Positions 1 to 11,799 of a DNA stretch of 64,000 nt are shown one piece after another. This stretch comes from Neofusicoccum parvum. Its lineage: Eukaryota > Ascomycota > Dothideomycetes > Botryosphaeriales > Botryosphaeriaceae. The notes under the pieces are model-generated. The model saw nothing but the letters and a program-made list of their open reading frames with translations. It ran no database searches and was not told where the DNA came from. The position numbers and the translations under genes are program-made. The stretch's first letter is position 1; every line of letters starts with the position of its first letter. The DNA is taken from positions 372,001 through 436,000 of the forward strand of contig CP087215.1 in NCBI GenBank assembly GCA_020912385.1, read 5' to 3'.

Positions 1-1
1 C

Positions 2-373
2 ATACCGATGGGCCAGTACTTCCAGATTCAGGATGACTACCTCGACTGCTTTGCGGATCCAGCAGTGCTCGGCAAGATCGGCACGGATATTCAAGAGAAC
101 AAATGCTCATGGCTAATCAATCAAGCATTGAGGATTGCTACGCCCGAGCAACGCAGAGTGCTTGAGGAGAACTATGGCCGCGAGAATTGTGAAAACGAAG
201 CGAAGGTGAAGGAGATCTACCAACAATTAGAGCTAGATAAGATTTACGCCGATTTCGAGGAGAAGCGCGTTGATGAGATCAAGAGTCATATCTCAAAAGT
301 GTATGAGGGTGGTGGCCTGAGAAAAAAGGTGTTCGAGGAGTTTCTAAGGAAGATCTATAAGCGTGGCAAGTAG
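2..373 (+). CDS. erg20: Farnesyl diphosphate synthase, C-terminal part (gene continues left of window)
   Basis: The open frame runs in from the left edge and ends at TAG 371-373, so only about 123 C-terminal residues are visible; fungal enzymes of this family are about 350 residues. The visible part begins with [10 protein letters not shown] followed by DDYLD, the second aspartate-rich motif that binds the Mg-diphosphate of isopentenyl diphosphate, and then IGTDIQ and the basic tail YKRGK, all typical of farnesyl diphosphate synthase. The enzyme condenses IPP with DMAPP and GPP to make FPP for sterols, prenylation and terpenoids. The methionine at position 8 is internal to the conserved motif, not the start. 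Family assignment is confident; the symbol follows the usual fungal name. Confidence 0.88.
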   Translation: MPMGQYFQIQDDYLDCFADPAVLGKIGTDIQENKCSWLINQALRIATPEQRRVLEENYGRENCENEAKVKEIYQQLELDKIYADFEEKRVDEIKSHISKVYEGGGLRKKVFEEFLRKIYKRGK

Positions 374-3300
374 CTACATGAATACATGCATATGAGAATA
401 TGATTTTGATAAATTGTACGGCCTACTCTTCATGCTCTGCAACGTTCCTTGCAAATGCTACCAAAGTTAATCACGGTCAGAACTTATGGTATTAACAACG
501 ATAGGGAATAAGTCTTCACTCATAATCTCATTTGGGCTGACAGATATCCAGTAGTCTCAGTTCTCATGGCTACTAGTATTGCGTATCCTGATCAACGGTC
601 TCAGCGGAGAAAGCCCTCACATGGCGTTGGGCTGGTTGTTCATTACATATACTACATTTCCATCATTCTTCGTCTTTTAGGGCCTACAGCCGCACTGTCT
701 GACATTACCGAATCCACCTGATTGATGAAGGCCGGCAAGTTCTCTCGTGGTATGTTACTAAGTAAAAGTCAAGAAAACTTTACAAGCCGTGATTTTATCC
801 ATGCCCTAGCTCGATTTCTTGGTCTGTCGAGAGGGCGTTGAAGGGAAGATACCAACGTCGCAAACAGTGTAGATCAAGCCTTCTATCGAGACGAAGGCTT
901 TCCAGAGATTGACCTTGTATGCCCAAGCCTCAATAGCCGTCTCGTTGAAAAATCACACTTCATCGGGCGTTAATACGGTCAAGATTGTAGGGACTGAGAG
1001 TGACTTCTCTTTTCGCATGCTTCCTGATAAGTTGCTCAGCCGACTTTACATCTACAGATTTCTCCATTGAGGACGCTATAAAGTACTGAGGCGAGAGCAA
1101 CCCTGTTATTTACGCGGCGTAGGATATATGCCCAGCGTTTGGGCGGCTACGCAGGGTCGAAGGACATATATGCGGCGCAGCTCTTAAGTACGGCTTACAT
1201 GGCGACTGTGCCCCATTGACTCTTCAAATAGTAGCGTGACGCAACTTCCAGCACCGACACCAGCTGAGACATGGAGGTATCATGCCAGAAAAATGGCGAG
1301 CCTCTCCAACTCACGGTAAGTAAGGTGTCTGGTCGAAGAGCAGACTGCCGGGGAGTCCTGATGCTCGAGAGCTCTATGATCGACGATGAGACGGATACAT
1401 AGATTAACCAGCGGGAATGTTTGTACCGTTTACGTAGATGTGCTGCTTTGAGAGCATACGAGAACACGAATGGTCACGTACTTCTGAACACAATACTACA
1501 GCACTTTTTCCCTCCATTCCGACCTACATACCTACTTCAAAAGCCCCCGTCATCATCATTCATTTCTTTTAACACCTAAACGCTATCTGATCAGTCCAAA
1601 ATTCTGCATGATGCCCTATGCGGTACCACGTATAGTACACAAGGAAATCCTCGAAGAAGACCGTGGGTGAAAACACATGCCAAGCAAGGCCGTACACCAT
1701 CTTCAATAATGCCACCTTACATCTACCGTCACAAATGGTCATTGGGTTAGAGAGGGCTGGCGCGGCTGCAGGAAGACTTCCGCTATGAGCACTTTCAAAG
1801 TTGCGAGGCGAACGCGGAGTGGTGGTGCGAGGGATAACTGACCGCGTGGCTGGCGCCCGGGCCAACCCCACGACCTCCCCCATCATCCTATCGGTCTCGA
1901 ACCACCTGTCTCCAGCTCCATGTTACTGGAGCAGTCAGTATCATGCTTCACCATTATGTTCATCTAACTGTGAATGCTACTTCTTCACCAAAGCCTATAT
2001 GGCGCCGACTAATCATCTACCGCTTTAGCATTCCGCTTCTCTACGGAATCACACTGATACTTTCTGTAGCACTGCCTCGCTTCTGTTTCTACCGTCATAT
2101 CATATTACCCGTATTTATTCAAAGGCTCGAGGGTCAAAAATTGTATAGTTACACACACGAAAGAAAGCTGGATAGTGACGCAGTGAGATGAAGAAAAAGA
2201 GAAGTACGTCTGTTAATACCCGTCATGTAAAGCAAGATTACCTCACACACAGTAGAATGACACTGCCCACAAGGTTACCGTCGCGAACGGAATTTCCGGC
2301 GGCTGGAGCTCTCCGGGGGCGACCATTGCGCCAACCGTCCTCTACATGTCTGCCAGATCCGCGAGCGTGGCGTCCAGCTCGGTCTCACACTGTAGCAAAT
2401 TACGTCATTGTATATTAGTCCATCTATAGTTAGCGCAAGAGGAGGCTATATAAGGGCACCTCCCCAACCCTCCTCTCAACAATATGCCAACTTTCTCACT
2501 ACTTTGCAAGATCATCCACTTTGCTACACACACTTGACGGGCAGACAGGCAGCCTGTGAGCGCGGTCGTTGCCAGGCAAGTCAGCATGAGTGTGGCCATG
2601 TGTAGTGCATGCCGGCCACAATAGGGCCACACGAGACGACAAGCCTGCCTGAAGGGACGGGCTGGTGGAGTCCCGAGCCGAACAACGTGGCCGCAGAGAG
2701 CACCCTCCGAACCCTGGTCGGGATGGGGGCACGACAGCAGCGGCGGCGACAGGGCGACGGTCGGTGCAAGGTGAAGAAGCGAAGAACGTAAAAATTTGTT
2801 CAACTTCGCTTGGGAAGGTCACTTGTTCGATTCCAACCGTGCATTGTCCCCAATTCCATTTCCCATTTCTTGGCCCGCTCGCAGCCGTGGAGCGGGGATC
2901 AGTCGTAAAGGCGATGCAACAGTGGTCTTGAAAGGACGCTAGCAGTCACAGTGGTAGGGTTTCGGGATTTGCGGATGAGCCGCAATGAGGCGCGCGATGT
3001 TGTAGCATAGAATCAGCCTTGGCCAATAATAATGGCTTCAACAGGCGATGGTGTGGATCCTGGCAGGGGCGGGCCGTGCCGCGTCTCGCTACAGGGATCT
3101 GAGCATCCGAGCCCTTCGATCCCCACCGAAGGCGCTCGGGCTCCTGCATAAGGATGCGGAGTTACACAGCCTCCTGCGAGACAACCGGACGGGCACCGTG
3201 ATGCGGGCTAACCTCGAGAATACAAGGCCCGGGCAGCCGCTGCGACCCGTCGACGCCAAAGCGGACGAAGAGGCGAAGCGCGGAGGCGCCAAAGCTGGAC

Positions 3301-4301
3301 CAGGAGTATTATGTAAGCAAAGGGGCACGCGCACCTTACTTCGACCTCAACGCCAATTCACCGACCATCACGCTTCCATCCTATATCATCCTCTCTGTTT
3401 CTCCCCTATTACCATCGCGCTTGCTTACGCCGTTGCCGACCGCCATCGGTGTGGCAGGACATCCCTCGCGTCCTGGACTGTCGGCTGACCCTTCGCGTTT
3501 TTCTCCATCGACCTGCTGTGCTGGCACCTTGCATTCGTGCCTATCATGCTGCTGTTCTGATCCTCCGCGTTTCGTGACTGTCGGTTTGTTGTGTTCAGCG
3601 CAACATAGGGCACAAGCAATCAATGAGGTCATTATCTCATCTCTACTCCATCGAGACGAGGCTAGTGACATTCTTTACTTCACACTTCTTGGAGAACCCT
3701 ACCTATTTGTCGAACTCACGGAGAGTGATCTGATCGAGCCTCGCAAACTGTAAGGCTTCAATACAAGCCCGACCGATGAACGCATGCGCTCGCTGAGATA
3801 ATCCGCACCTGTCTCGTCCACCGCACTGTTACGGCACAGTCGCTGCGAGGACGCAGAAGGGTGAGGGGACGTACGAAGAAGCCCCGCAGGAAAGGAATCA
3901 CCACGTAATAAAGGCACGTGATGATCTACCAGGACCCACATATCGCCCTCGCGAGCCTGGGCGACATAAAGCAACTGTCGCCCAGTGTAGCCACGGCTAT
4001 ATAGAGCAACACCAGATTGTCATAGCTTTCCTACAGTATATAAAGCACACTCCTTAGCATAGCTTTGACCTTGGTGGTCAACTTCATAATAGAATTTGGA
4101 CTCTATTGGTAACGCAGCCTTCGCACAGAGTGCTCAGTCACGTGTATTCCTCACTTCGTTCTCTCTCACCCTCTCTTGTACCCACTCAAGGTAAACCCCC
4201 AATACGGCTTACCACCCTCTTTGGTGTTTGGATCCTTAGATGTAGAGGCCCGCCGTTACACGCACCTGCCCATCCCGTCTCCACACGTTTTCTCTGCCTG
4301 A
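374..4301. other. Gene-poor stretch with no supported gene
   Basis: Only short, mutually overlapping open frames occur here, with no recognisable domain and no consistent splice pattern. A TATA-like GTATATAAAG lies at 4036-4045, about 260 bp before the decayed coding region that follows, and another TATATAAG-like element lies near 2446-2453. The stretch could hold degraded repeats, but I cannot name any. Confidence 0.4.
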
Positions 4302-4967
4302 ATGCAAGATGCATGGACCACGAATGCACTACAAGTGCGTGACGCACGCCTTGAGAAGTTCACCATCACCAGCAACGCGGCCGTCCTACGCGAGTACCGC
4401 AGCCTAAAGGAAGAATGCAACGGACCCTACCTCGTGGCCGGGGCGCCGCTACCAATGAATGTCAACGGGAAGATGTGGCGCATGATCTTTGGTCGGATGA
4501 CCGAGTCCTATCAGCGAGTTGCCAAGCAGGCGGTCTTTGTTCCCAGCAATGCTCCTCCTTTTCCCGCGGAACGTTCCCATTAACCTCCAGCAGATCTCCA
4601 GGCAGCAGCCACGGCAATGCCCAACCACGTCCAGCAGGCGATCGACACCGCGGTGAAGAATACTCAGGTTGAATGGGCCATTCTGGTAGAAGCTCATCCA
4701 CTCTCACGAAAGCTTCAGTAGGGGATCGAGCCTACCGCTGAGGCCCAAGAAACATCAGGAAACATTGACCACCATCATCAACGGCTGCGATGCGTTGCTG
4801 GCATCTGTGGAGACGCTGCGTAACGATGCATCCTTCGAGGATATACGGGCAGCCCGAATGAGGAACTTTCGGAGAGAAGACTGGCATCTGAGGCATGATC
4901 AAACAAGATCGCGGGGTGGAAAGACCAGCTTCAGAAGGGGATTGACAAGGCGGAAGAAATGATTTAG
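4302..4967 (+). pseudogene. Decayed protein-coding gene, unknown family
   Basis: Starting at ATG 4302 one frame reads like real protein (for example LREYRSLKEECNGPYLVAG) to a TAA at 4581-4583. The same frame then continues coding-like (QQAIDTAVKNTQVEWAILVE) to a TAG at 4719-4721. Further coding-like peptides follow in shifted frames: ETLTTIINGCDALLASVETL around 4750-4860, and KIAGWKDQLQKGIDKAEEMI ending at TAG 4965-4967. Both nonsense codons are explained by one CpA-to-TpA change (CAA to TAA, CAG to TAG). I read this as one gene broken by nonsense changes and at least one frameshift. I do not recognise the family. An alternative is a multi-exon gene with small introns, but the in-frame stops lack convincing splice sites around them. 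Confidence 0.45.
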
Positions 4968-6261
4968 TGTTGAAAACTGTATATATTAAGTTGTCCGCCG
5001 ATAAAGGGTTGTGGGGAATCTCTATAAGGCACAACGTGATACAACCACTCAGAAAACCCGGGTAACAATAACGTATGGACAAATCGAAAATCTTGTCTTT
5101 TTCCCTATCAAGCTTAAGTAGATTACAGACGTAAGCGAGGATGAGGTTGACCCTGAAGTCTAACTCTTAGTGTAGAATATTCGACATATCTTATTGATAA
5201 GCCATCTCATTTCATATACCTCTCATAACTCGATTTAATGCGAGCATGCTGCTAACATTACACGGCGCGAGAAAAGAGGAGCAGCATTTATAGGATGTCT
5301 TTTAGTAGGACGACGGGGTAGTATGGATGCCGCATGAGAACTTTGATAGTGGCGTGGAGAAAATTACATTAATCTCACAAAGTATTTGTTGAAATACAAA
5401 TGTGGCGTTCAGAGCGGGGTAGATCTTCACGCTGCCTGCATTGGAGGCTTGGCGGCATAACTTCGAACGTCTCAACAAGTGCGGCGCGGCCCGCGGCCGC
5501 TTACGAGGTTACACTGCAGGGATCATAAGCGTGTCATTGGTGACTGGATGCAGGCACAACATCAACATCCCAACACGTAGCACTCGGACGGCCTTAATAC
5601 AGGCATGCTATGTGGAGTTGGAATGAATGGGGCTCGGCAATTGAAAAGTGGAAATTGTACAACTTAATTACAGCGGCACGAGGCCCGAATAAAACGGGAT
5701 ACAGTACCCGCTCCTCGCATATTATACGTGCACATGTAGTTGTCTGCTGGACAAATGTGCCTTTTCCAGCGCGGGATAGACAACGTGGACGGTGATGATG
5801 GAGGACATCGGCACGGGCTGCACCACAATCCACTCATTAACGAAATGGAGAGGTAAGGGGAGAATTCAAGACGGATGAAAAAGGAATCTTGGTCGATGTG
5901 AGAGGTGGGGCTAGGGAAGGAAAGAAGGACGCATTCACTCACCATTTCGGCCGAAAAGAATAAGCGGGATAATTCACGGAGGAGGGAGGAGTATCGAGCT
6001 CTACTCACCTCGTTCACAGCCATACGCTTTAATTTGCCATCACTCATTCGTGCACTTGTACGAGATCCACCGGATGCTCAACCATTTCAGTCCACTCGAG
6101 TCGTTTCTTGAAGTTCATCCCGCCAAGGCAATTCCCGATACGAGCGCAGGCAAACATCTTATCCAAAGGGGGCAGGTATCCCCAGTCCTCGCCGGTTATC
6201 TGCTCTCGCTCGTGGGCGAGGCTCTCCCCATGGACGAAGAATCTACCCCATAGGACGTAGA
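4968..6261. other. Intergenic, no supported gene
   Basis: No frame longer than about 130 codons and no recognisable domain on either strand. Partly A+T-richer than the flanking genes. Confidence 0.4.
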
Positions 6262-6895
6262 TTAGTACCCGGTGGACGGCCAGAGGTCGAGTGCCATTTC
6301 CTCCATGCTTCCGTGAAGATCTTCGTCATCGTAGTCCTCCAGCTCGCCCAGCTGATGGAACTCGAAGCCGGGCAGACCGCCGTCGGACTCGGCGGTGTCA
6401 GAGGACTCATCGGAGGACGTGGCTTTGCGCCGGCTTGCGGGTTGCGAGGGCTCATGCGGCAGGACGGTGGTGTTGACGCCAAGGAAGCAGGCGGGTAGGA
6501 TCTCTCCAGTGGAGCTATCGAGGTCGTCGATGATGCGGTGGGGTCGTAGGCCATAGGGCTCCGGAACAAGGCGGTAGGCGGTGCAGTCCTCCCCGCGGCC
6601 AAGAGGGATTCAGGGGCGAAAGTCGTGCAGCATCCAGTCTCGGAGCTCCTCGCTCTCGCGAGCGTTACGAAAGTCTATGCGATTGACTAAGGCGACAATG
6701 TCGGCACGCGAGATTGGAGTCTCTGCCTCCCGAAGAGCAAGGTTGTTTTGCTCCGTGCACTAGCGGTCGTAGTATTCTCTATCGTTGAGGTCAGGGAAGC
6801 GCGCTTGTAGCTCTTGAAATACGCTGGACTGAAACAGGCGCGGCCGAGGCTTCGAAGTCCTGTAGTGTTGCCATGGTTGTGCTACGGAGGAGTGT
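6262..6895 (-). pseudogene. Decayed gene, acidic C-terminus, unknown family
   Basis: On the minus strand one frame can be followed from about 6895 down to TAA 6262-6264. It shows good fungal codon use (mostly G/C third bases) and gives peptides such as LFQSSVFQELQARFPDLNDR, then SRADIVALVNRIDFRNARES, then a Ser/Asp/Glu-rich end. It is interrupted in frame by TAG (6760-6762) and TGA (6610-6612). Both stops can arise by CpA-to-TpA transition on one or the other strand, the signature of repeat-induced point mutation. The spacing between the three stops (150 and 348 nt) is a multiple of three, so no indel is needed. I do not recognise the protein; a transposon- or repeat-derived gene is possible but not shown. 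Confidence 0.5.
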
Positions 6896-9093
6896 TGCTA
6901 AGGTTATGCTGTTAAGGGGCACCATCCAGACTATGCTACGAAGGATTATCGTCTTGCAAGAAGGGTGGAGGATAGGCAGAAATCCAAGTGCCGATGTCAT
7001 CATCCATCCGCTTGGGGAAAACGCCGCTGACATATCAAACTCAACGAACCGCACAACTCACATCACCAAGCCGCCCAGAACACTTTAAGTCAAACCAGAT
7101 GGGACAGCTTGCATGGTATTTCCACTAATAAAGCTGTAGTCGACTTGCAAAATCCAAAGCTCTTCGACCTCTCGCATGCCACCTTCTCGATCAACGTCTC
7201 GAAATACCTACTAGTGAAGGACACCAGCGATAAAACCCTTCTCAGGGTGCGAGCCTACGTCCACCCAGGCCATGAAAGGCTGGTCTTCGGCGTCGTTTGT
7301 GGCAGGGCATAATGAGCTATAAGATCACGACAGAGTGGAAGGAGAGTGAGAGGTAGAGGTACGTTCTGATATTTAATTTGGAGAAGCACCGCGGTTACGC
7401 TCATGCTTTTATGGAGGCGAAAGCGTGTCTCTAGTGTATGTAGCTCTATCTTTAGAGCGGACAAGACGCGAAAACCCAGACTGATCAAGGGGTTCATTGA
7501 TATTATTGGATCAGAGACAGTCCTTATAGTCGAACAAAACCTTTCACTGAACAATGGCTGCACCATTGGACGGAAGAGAAAAGAGATATTTTATGTCTTG
7601 ACGACGAACATGTCGGAAGTTTTACGCAAAAATGACAGGAAATATGCGTCTATATCGTAAGCGTTGACTAGAGCATTGAGTCCATTCACTCGGCCGATCT
7701 TTGCTAGCATTGGTATAGTGATTCCATGTTCGGAGGGGATGATCTCCCGGGGCTGGGTGAAGGGCCGTTCCGAGAATAGCCGGTGGGTTTTCTGCCGCTG
7801 AGCTTTATGATTGGACCCCCAGCTCGACGCTAGTTGACGCGACTCGTCCTGGCCATGGGAGTGTGCGTCTGATTGTGAGGACAAGAAGAAAAAGAAGAAG
7901 AACAAGAACAGGACAGAGTTCTTCACAAGCAGCATCAGTGGCCATGCTTTGCCTGGCCGTCAATAGGTCTACTAAATTCCCGGAGCATCAGTAGCGCGCA
8001 AGGGTTGATGTAGCTAAAGGGTTTCGCTGAGTCGGAAGATCGAACCGACATCTCACGCTCATGAGGTCATGTTTGTAACACGTCATCTCTATTGCGGTGC
8101 TTGTTCATGTTGCGGTCTTGTAGCAGGGACAATAGGTTCTGGTGCACGTTCCCGGTGGTGGGTTTTTCGCCGGCCGAGACAGCTAGTTCATCCAGGGTCG
8201 TGTCGACAGCGTAGCGGAGCCGCAGCTGTCTCTTAGTGGAGAAACAGGAACCTTCCATTGCCTCGGTAAGTGTAGGTTGGCAATATTTTGAGTTCTGCAT
8301 TTGCCACTTCAGCGAGTAGTAAGACTGTAAAGACGTCTAGCTTAAAACAAGGTGATCTAAGCTACGCGTGCCGTTTTGTATGCGCTGCCTCATTTTTCGA
8401 TCCCAGCAAGGTCTTTAAATTCGGTCCGCTCTGTTGGCTGCACTACTATCGTTGCGAGAAAAGGGAAACTCAAGAACCTCGGCATGATCACCCATGCAGA
8501 CCCACTCCGGTACTGTGGGGCTGTGACGATGAGCTTCCGAAGGACATACGGGTCGAAAGGACATGGAAAGATACGAGAGAAAGCACAGCGGCAGTAGTAA
8601 TTCCCGAATCCCGCCTAAGGATGCTCTTAGTGACCTGCCTAATAGGCTTCTGGGCGACGGTCTCCACCAAAGGCCGAAACATGAGGCCACCAAGCACCAA
8701 GACTTGCGCGGTGCTGCTACCTCAGAAATGTGGATAAAAGATGTAATGCAAGGGTCGGGTGATTCAAAACAATGGTGCCATGTGTGGAAGCGGGTCACTC
8801 GCTAAACCGAATCAGGCCACTTGAGCATCGAACGTCTCCATCAAGGCGCACCGGCACCCAAGAGTTTAGATGGATGCGCGGACGTCCGTTGCTCTCTTAG
8901 GCACCCCAAAGCAGGAACTAATCGAAAAGGAGCTCCGGAGCATCTGAGAACTAATGAATGCCGAGAGTCAACGGTTCTTGAATGACAGTAGCATCCGGAA
9001 ATGACGGCTCGCTGGGAGTTATAAAGCAATCCTGAAGGCGCATTGAAGTCCATAACCACTATCAGCTTAGACACTACTCACAACGCCTTCACA
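6896..9093. other. Intergenic, no supported gene
   Basis: Several short open frames on both strands but none with a recognisable domain or consistent exon structure. A tRNA-like scrap near 8035-8090 was examined and not accepted. Confidence 0.4.
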
Positions 9094-10463
9094 ATGAATG
9101 CAAACAAAGTCATCCTTGGAAAGCCCAAAGTCGCTTTTGTCTCCGGCGCCAACGGGATCACTGGGTTCGCCATCACTGAGCACCTACTCAAACAGCCGGA
9201 GAGCGAATGGTGAGTTGTAGATCCATTCATGCCCACACATGCTCACAGCTGCACAGGTCCAAGATAATCGTCTCGTCCAGGCGACCTTTGGCTAGTCCCT
9301 GGTACGATTCCCGCGTTCATTTTGTGGCTGCCGACTTCCTCGCCCCCGTTGAGGAGATTGTCGAAGCTCTCAAGCCCATCTGTGGAGATGTGACGCATGT
9401 GTACTTTTCCTCGTACGTGCACCACCCAAATCTGGCTCGGCTTCCCGAGAAAAACGTGCCCCTCTTTCGGAACTTCCTCGATGCCATGGTGGAAGTGTGC
9501 CCGAACTTGGAGAGAGTTTGCCTACAGACAGGCGGAAAGGTGAGACCCACTTCACGGCGTTTACATCAATGATTCTGATTCACTTCTCAGTACTACGGTG
9601 TGCAATGCGGCCCTGTTCCCGTGCCCATAACCGAAGATTTGCCTCGCTACGACGACCAGGGACTCAATTTCTACTTCCCGCAGGAGGACTATCTAGCCTC
9701 GGCCCAGAAGGCAAGCGGTGAGAAATGGTCGTATAGCATCGTGCGACCTTTCGGCGTCGTCGGCTTCTCGCCCCAAGGTTGGTTAAAGCCCAAGTAACCT
9801 GATCCGAGTTGCCGCTAAAAGCTCCCCGCAGCCAACGGAATGTCTTTGGCTGTGTCGATGGCGGTCTACCTACTCATCCAGGCAGAGCTGAGCGGGACAG
9901 CGCCTTTTCCGGGCAACAGCTACGTGCTCGACACGATTGAGGATGTATCGTACCCACCGTCAATGGCGGATCTCTCGGTCTGGGCCACAACGCAGGAGCA
10001 TACCAAAAATGAGGCTTTCAACAGCACCATCGGAGATATCTTCGTGTGGCGGTACTTCTTCCCGAAGCTTGCCGAGTACTTCGGAACCGAGGTGAGCACG
10101 TTTTCCCCGCGGGGTGATGATTAGGGGCATTGGTTTTAACAGTTGAGTAAGATTCCGAAGGGTCAGATTGAACTCTTACCTGTCACACCGGCGGAGTGGG
10201 CGAAGGACAAGAGGCCGGTGTGGGAAGCGATCGTGAAAAAGTACGGCGGAAATCCTGCCGCGATCGATTGGTGCACGTGGGATATGTGGTCGTGGTCCAT
10301 GTATAGGGACTGGCCTGCCTGGTCTAGCATGAATAAAGCTAGAAAGTTTGGTTGGGCGCGTCAAGATGACGCGTACAAGGTTTGGACTAGTGCTTTCAAA
10401 TCTCTCGAGAATGCTGGCGTGTTGCCTAGTATTGATTTAGTTAGAAAGGGCATGAGAAAGTAG
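9094..10463 (+). CDS. PRISE-type short-chain dehydrogenase/reductase (NAD(P)-binding)
   Basis: Five exons: 9094-9209, 9257-9539, 9591-9777, 9832-10091, 10143-10463; all splice phases agree and give 388 residues, the usual size for this family. The N-terminus carries the Rossmann motif SGANGITG after a short lead. The middle has Y-x-H-x-N (YVHHPN), and NVPLFRNFLDAM, QTGGKYYG, and WSYSIVRPFGVVGFSP are typical of the progesterone 5-beta-reductase / iridoid synthase-like (PRISE) group of extended SDRs, many of which sit in fungal secondary-metabolite clusters (SirQ-like). Expected role: NAD(P)H-dependent reduction of an enone or carbonyl in the cytosol. The substrate cannot be read from sequence. 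No other biosynthetic gene is adjacent, so cluster membership is open. Confidence 0.85.
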
Positions 10464-11325
10464 AAGTTAGGTGAATGTACCGGGAGGCTGTGGACAAAGA
10501 GATTGAATAAAGGAAAACTGAGAGTCCTTCTCTTAGACAAAAAATCTATTCGACCGTCTTCATCTAAATTTCATCTGCATAAGTGAATTAGCTATGTGCC
10601 AAACTGCTAGAAGCTGCTGTTGCAGTGGGCGATAACGATAAGAATCACGACTAATTATAGAGAGTTTGACTAAAGCCCCACTTTACTACTACTTATACAG
10701 CCCTAGTGAAGACAAAGTCCCTAAATGGATAGAAGAGCGCTACATTATCACGCGGTTGACATAAAACAGCTCTTCTATACAACGGTGTCCTTGGCGACCT
10801 ATTATATGCCTGGAGACTCAGCATTCTAAGCCCCGTGCCCGCCGTTGGCTGCAGCGCCCTCGTGCACATACATGGATTGTTTGGCCGATAACAGCTGTGC
10901 GTCAGCTGCTGCGCTGGGGCTGCTAATCCTTTGGTAGGTCTCTCGGTCTTTCGGTCTTTCGGTCTCTCTCGGCTGCAATCCCGATTTAGCAGCTGGTGGA
11001 GCTGGGTCGTGGGCATCTGCATGCGCGCGTGCAGGGGCCTTATCACATTTCGGCGCGCCCAGCTGTGGAGACTGCCCAGGAACAAAACTACAACGGATGC
11101 AGCTGCCTTCACCGCCACTCTCTCGTTATCTCGGTCTCTCCCGACGCTTGCCACCTAGCCAGGCCATGTATAGGTCCAGGACCCAAAATCTGGAAAATGC
11201 GTCCCACTCTTAGCGCTTGGCCTGTACAAGTGTTCCCAATAACTCCATCAAGGTTATATTAAGTTGGAAAGAATTGTCTGTTTTAAATCACCTCCTCCCT
11301 CGTCAATAATCTCGATACCGCAACA
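10464..11325. other. Intergenic, no supported gene
   Basis: Contains simple CT-rich stretches around 10930-10975 (repeated tctcggtctttcgg) but no coding signal that I trust. Confidence 0.4.
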
Positions 11326-11799
11326 ATGGATTCCATTAGTACTAATGCGCCAAAATCCCAAGTCTTAGAAAGGTTAGGTTGGGAAAGAAGAAGCTGGGTA
11401 AAGTTTATCGTAAGCTAAACCCGAAGTAACTAAAATATTAAAATTTACACCTGCAAAGGATTACACCAAAGTTCAAGCCACGAGGATTGCGTCCTCCGAT
11501 GAGAGCCTGTGGAAAGACCAACCGAAATGCGATATGAAAACCTATCAGGACGTACCCGACGCCGTAATGAAGAGTGTCCACAACTCCATTAACAAATGGC
11601 TTGTAGAGGAGCAAGGACTTCAAGAGATTGAGAGGGACGTTTTTGAATGGCGGATGAAGCAAGCCTTGTATTACGAATTGAAAAGTTAGTATTGAAGAAC
11701 CATGGTGCACTGTCTTTGCTGATACCTGTAGAACGTCGCGATGCGGCCTCAACATACTACGACCCAGTCAGAGAGTCTGCAGGTCACTCCCACCCATAA
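11326..11799 (+). CDS. Small three-exon gene, uncharacterised fungal protein
   Basis: I infer exons 11326-11409, 11459-11684 and 11732-11799, giving 125 residues. Phases agree (introns of 49 and 47 nt, donors GTAAGC and GTTAGT, a CTAA-containing branch region). The reading frame is convincing in exon 2 (NSINKWLVEEQGLQEIERDV, then FEWRMKQALYYEL) and continues in exon 3 with RRDAASTYYDPVRESAGH. The product looks like a soluble, helical, charged protein without signal peptide or membrane segment. I do not recognise a named domain. Each exon alone is too short to stand out, so this gene is easily missed by simple frame scans. Confidence 0.6.

Noticed and set aside
8035..8090. tRNA-like fragment on the minus strand (GGTTCGATC T-loop and CTCATGA loop-like sequence)
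   Set aside because: The T-loop is too long, the anticodon stem does not pair and no D-arm or acceptor partner is found; at best a degraded relic.
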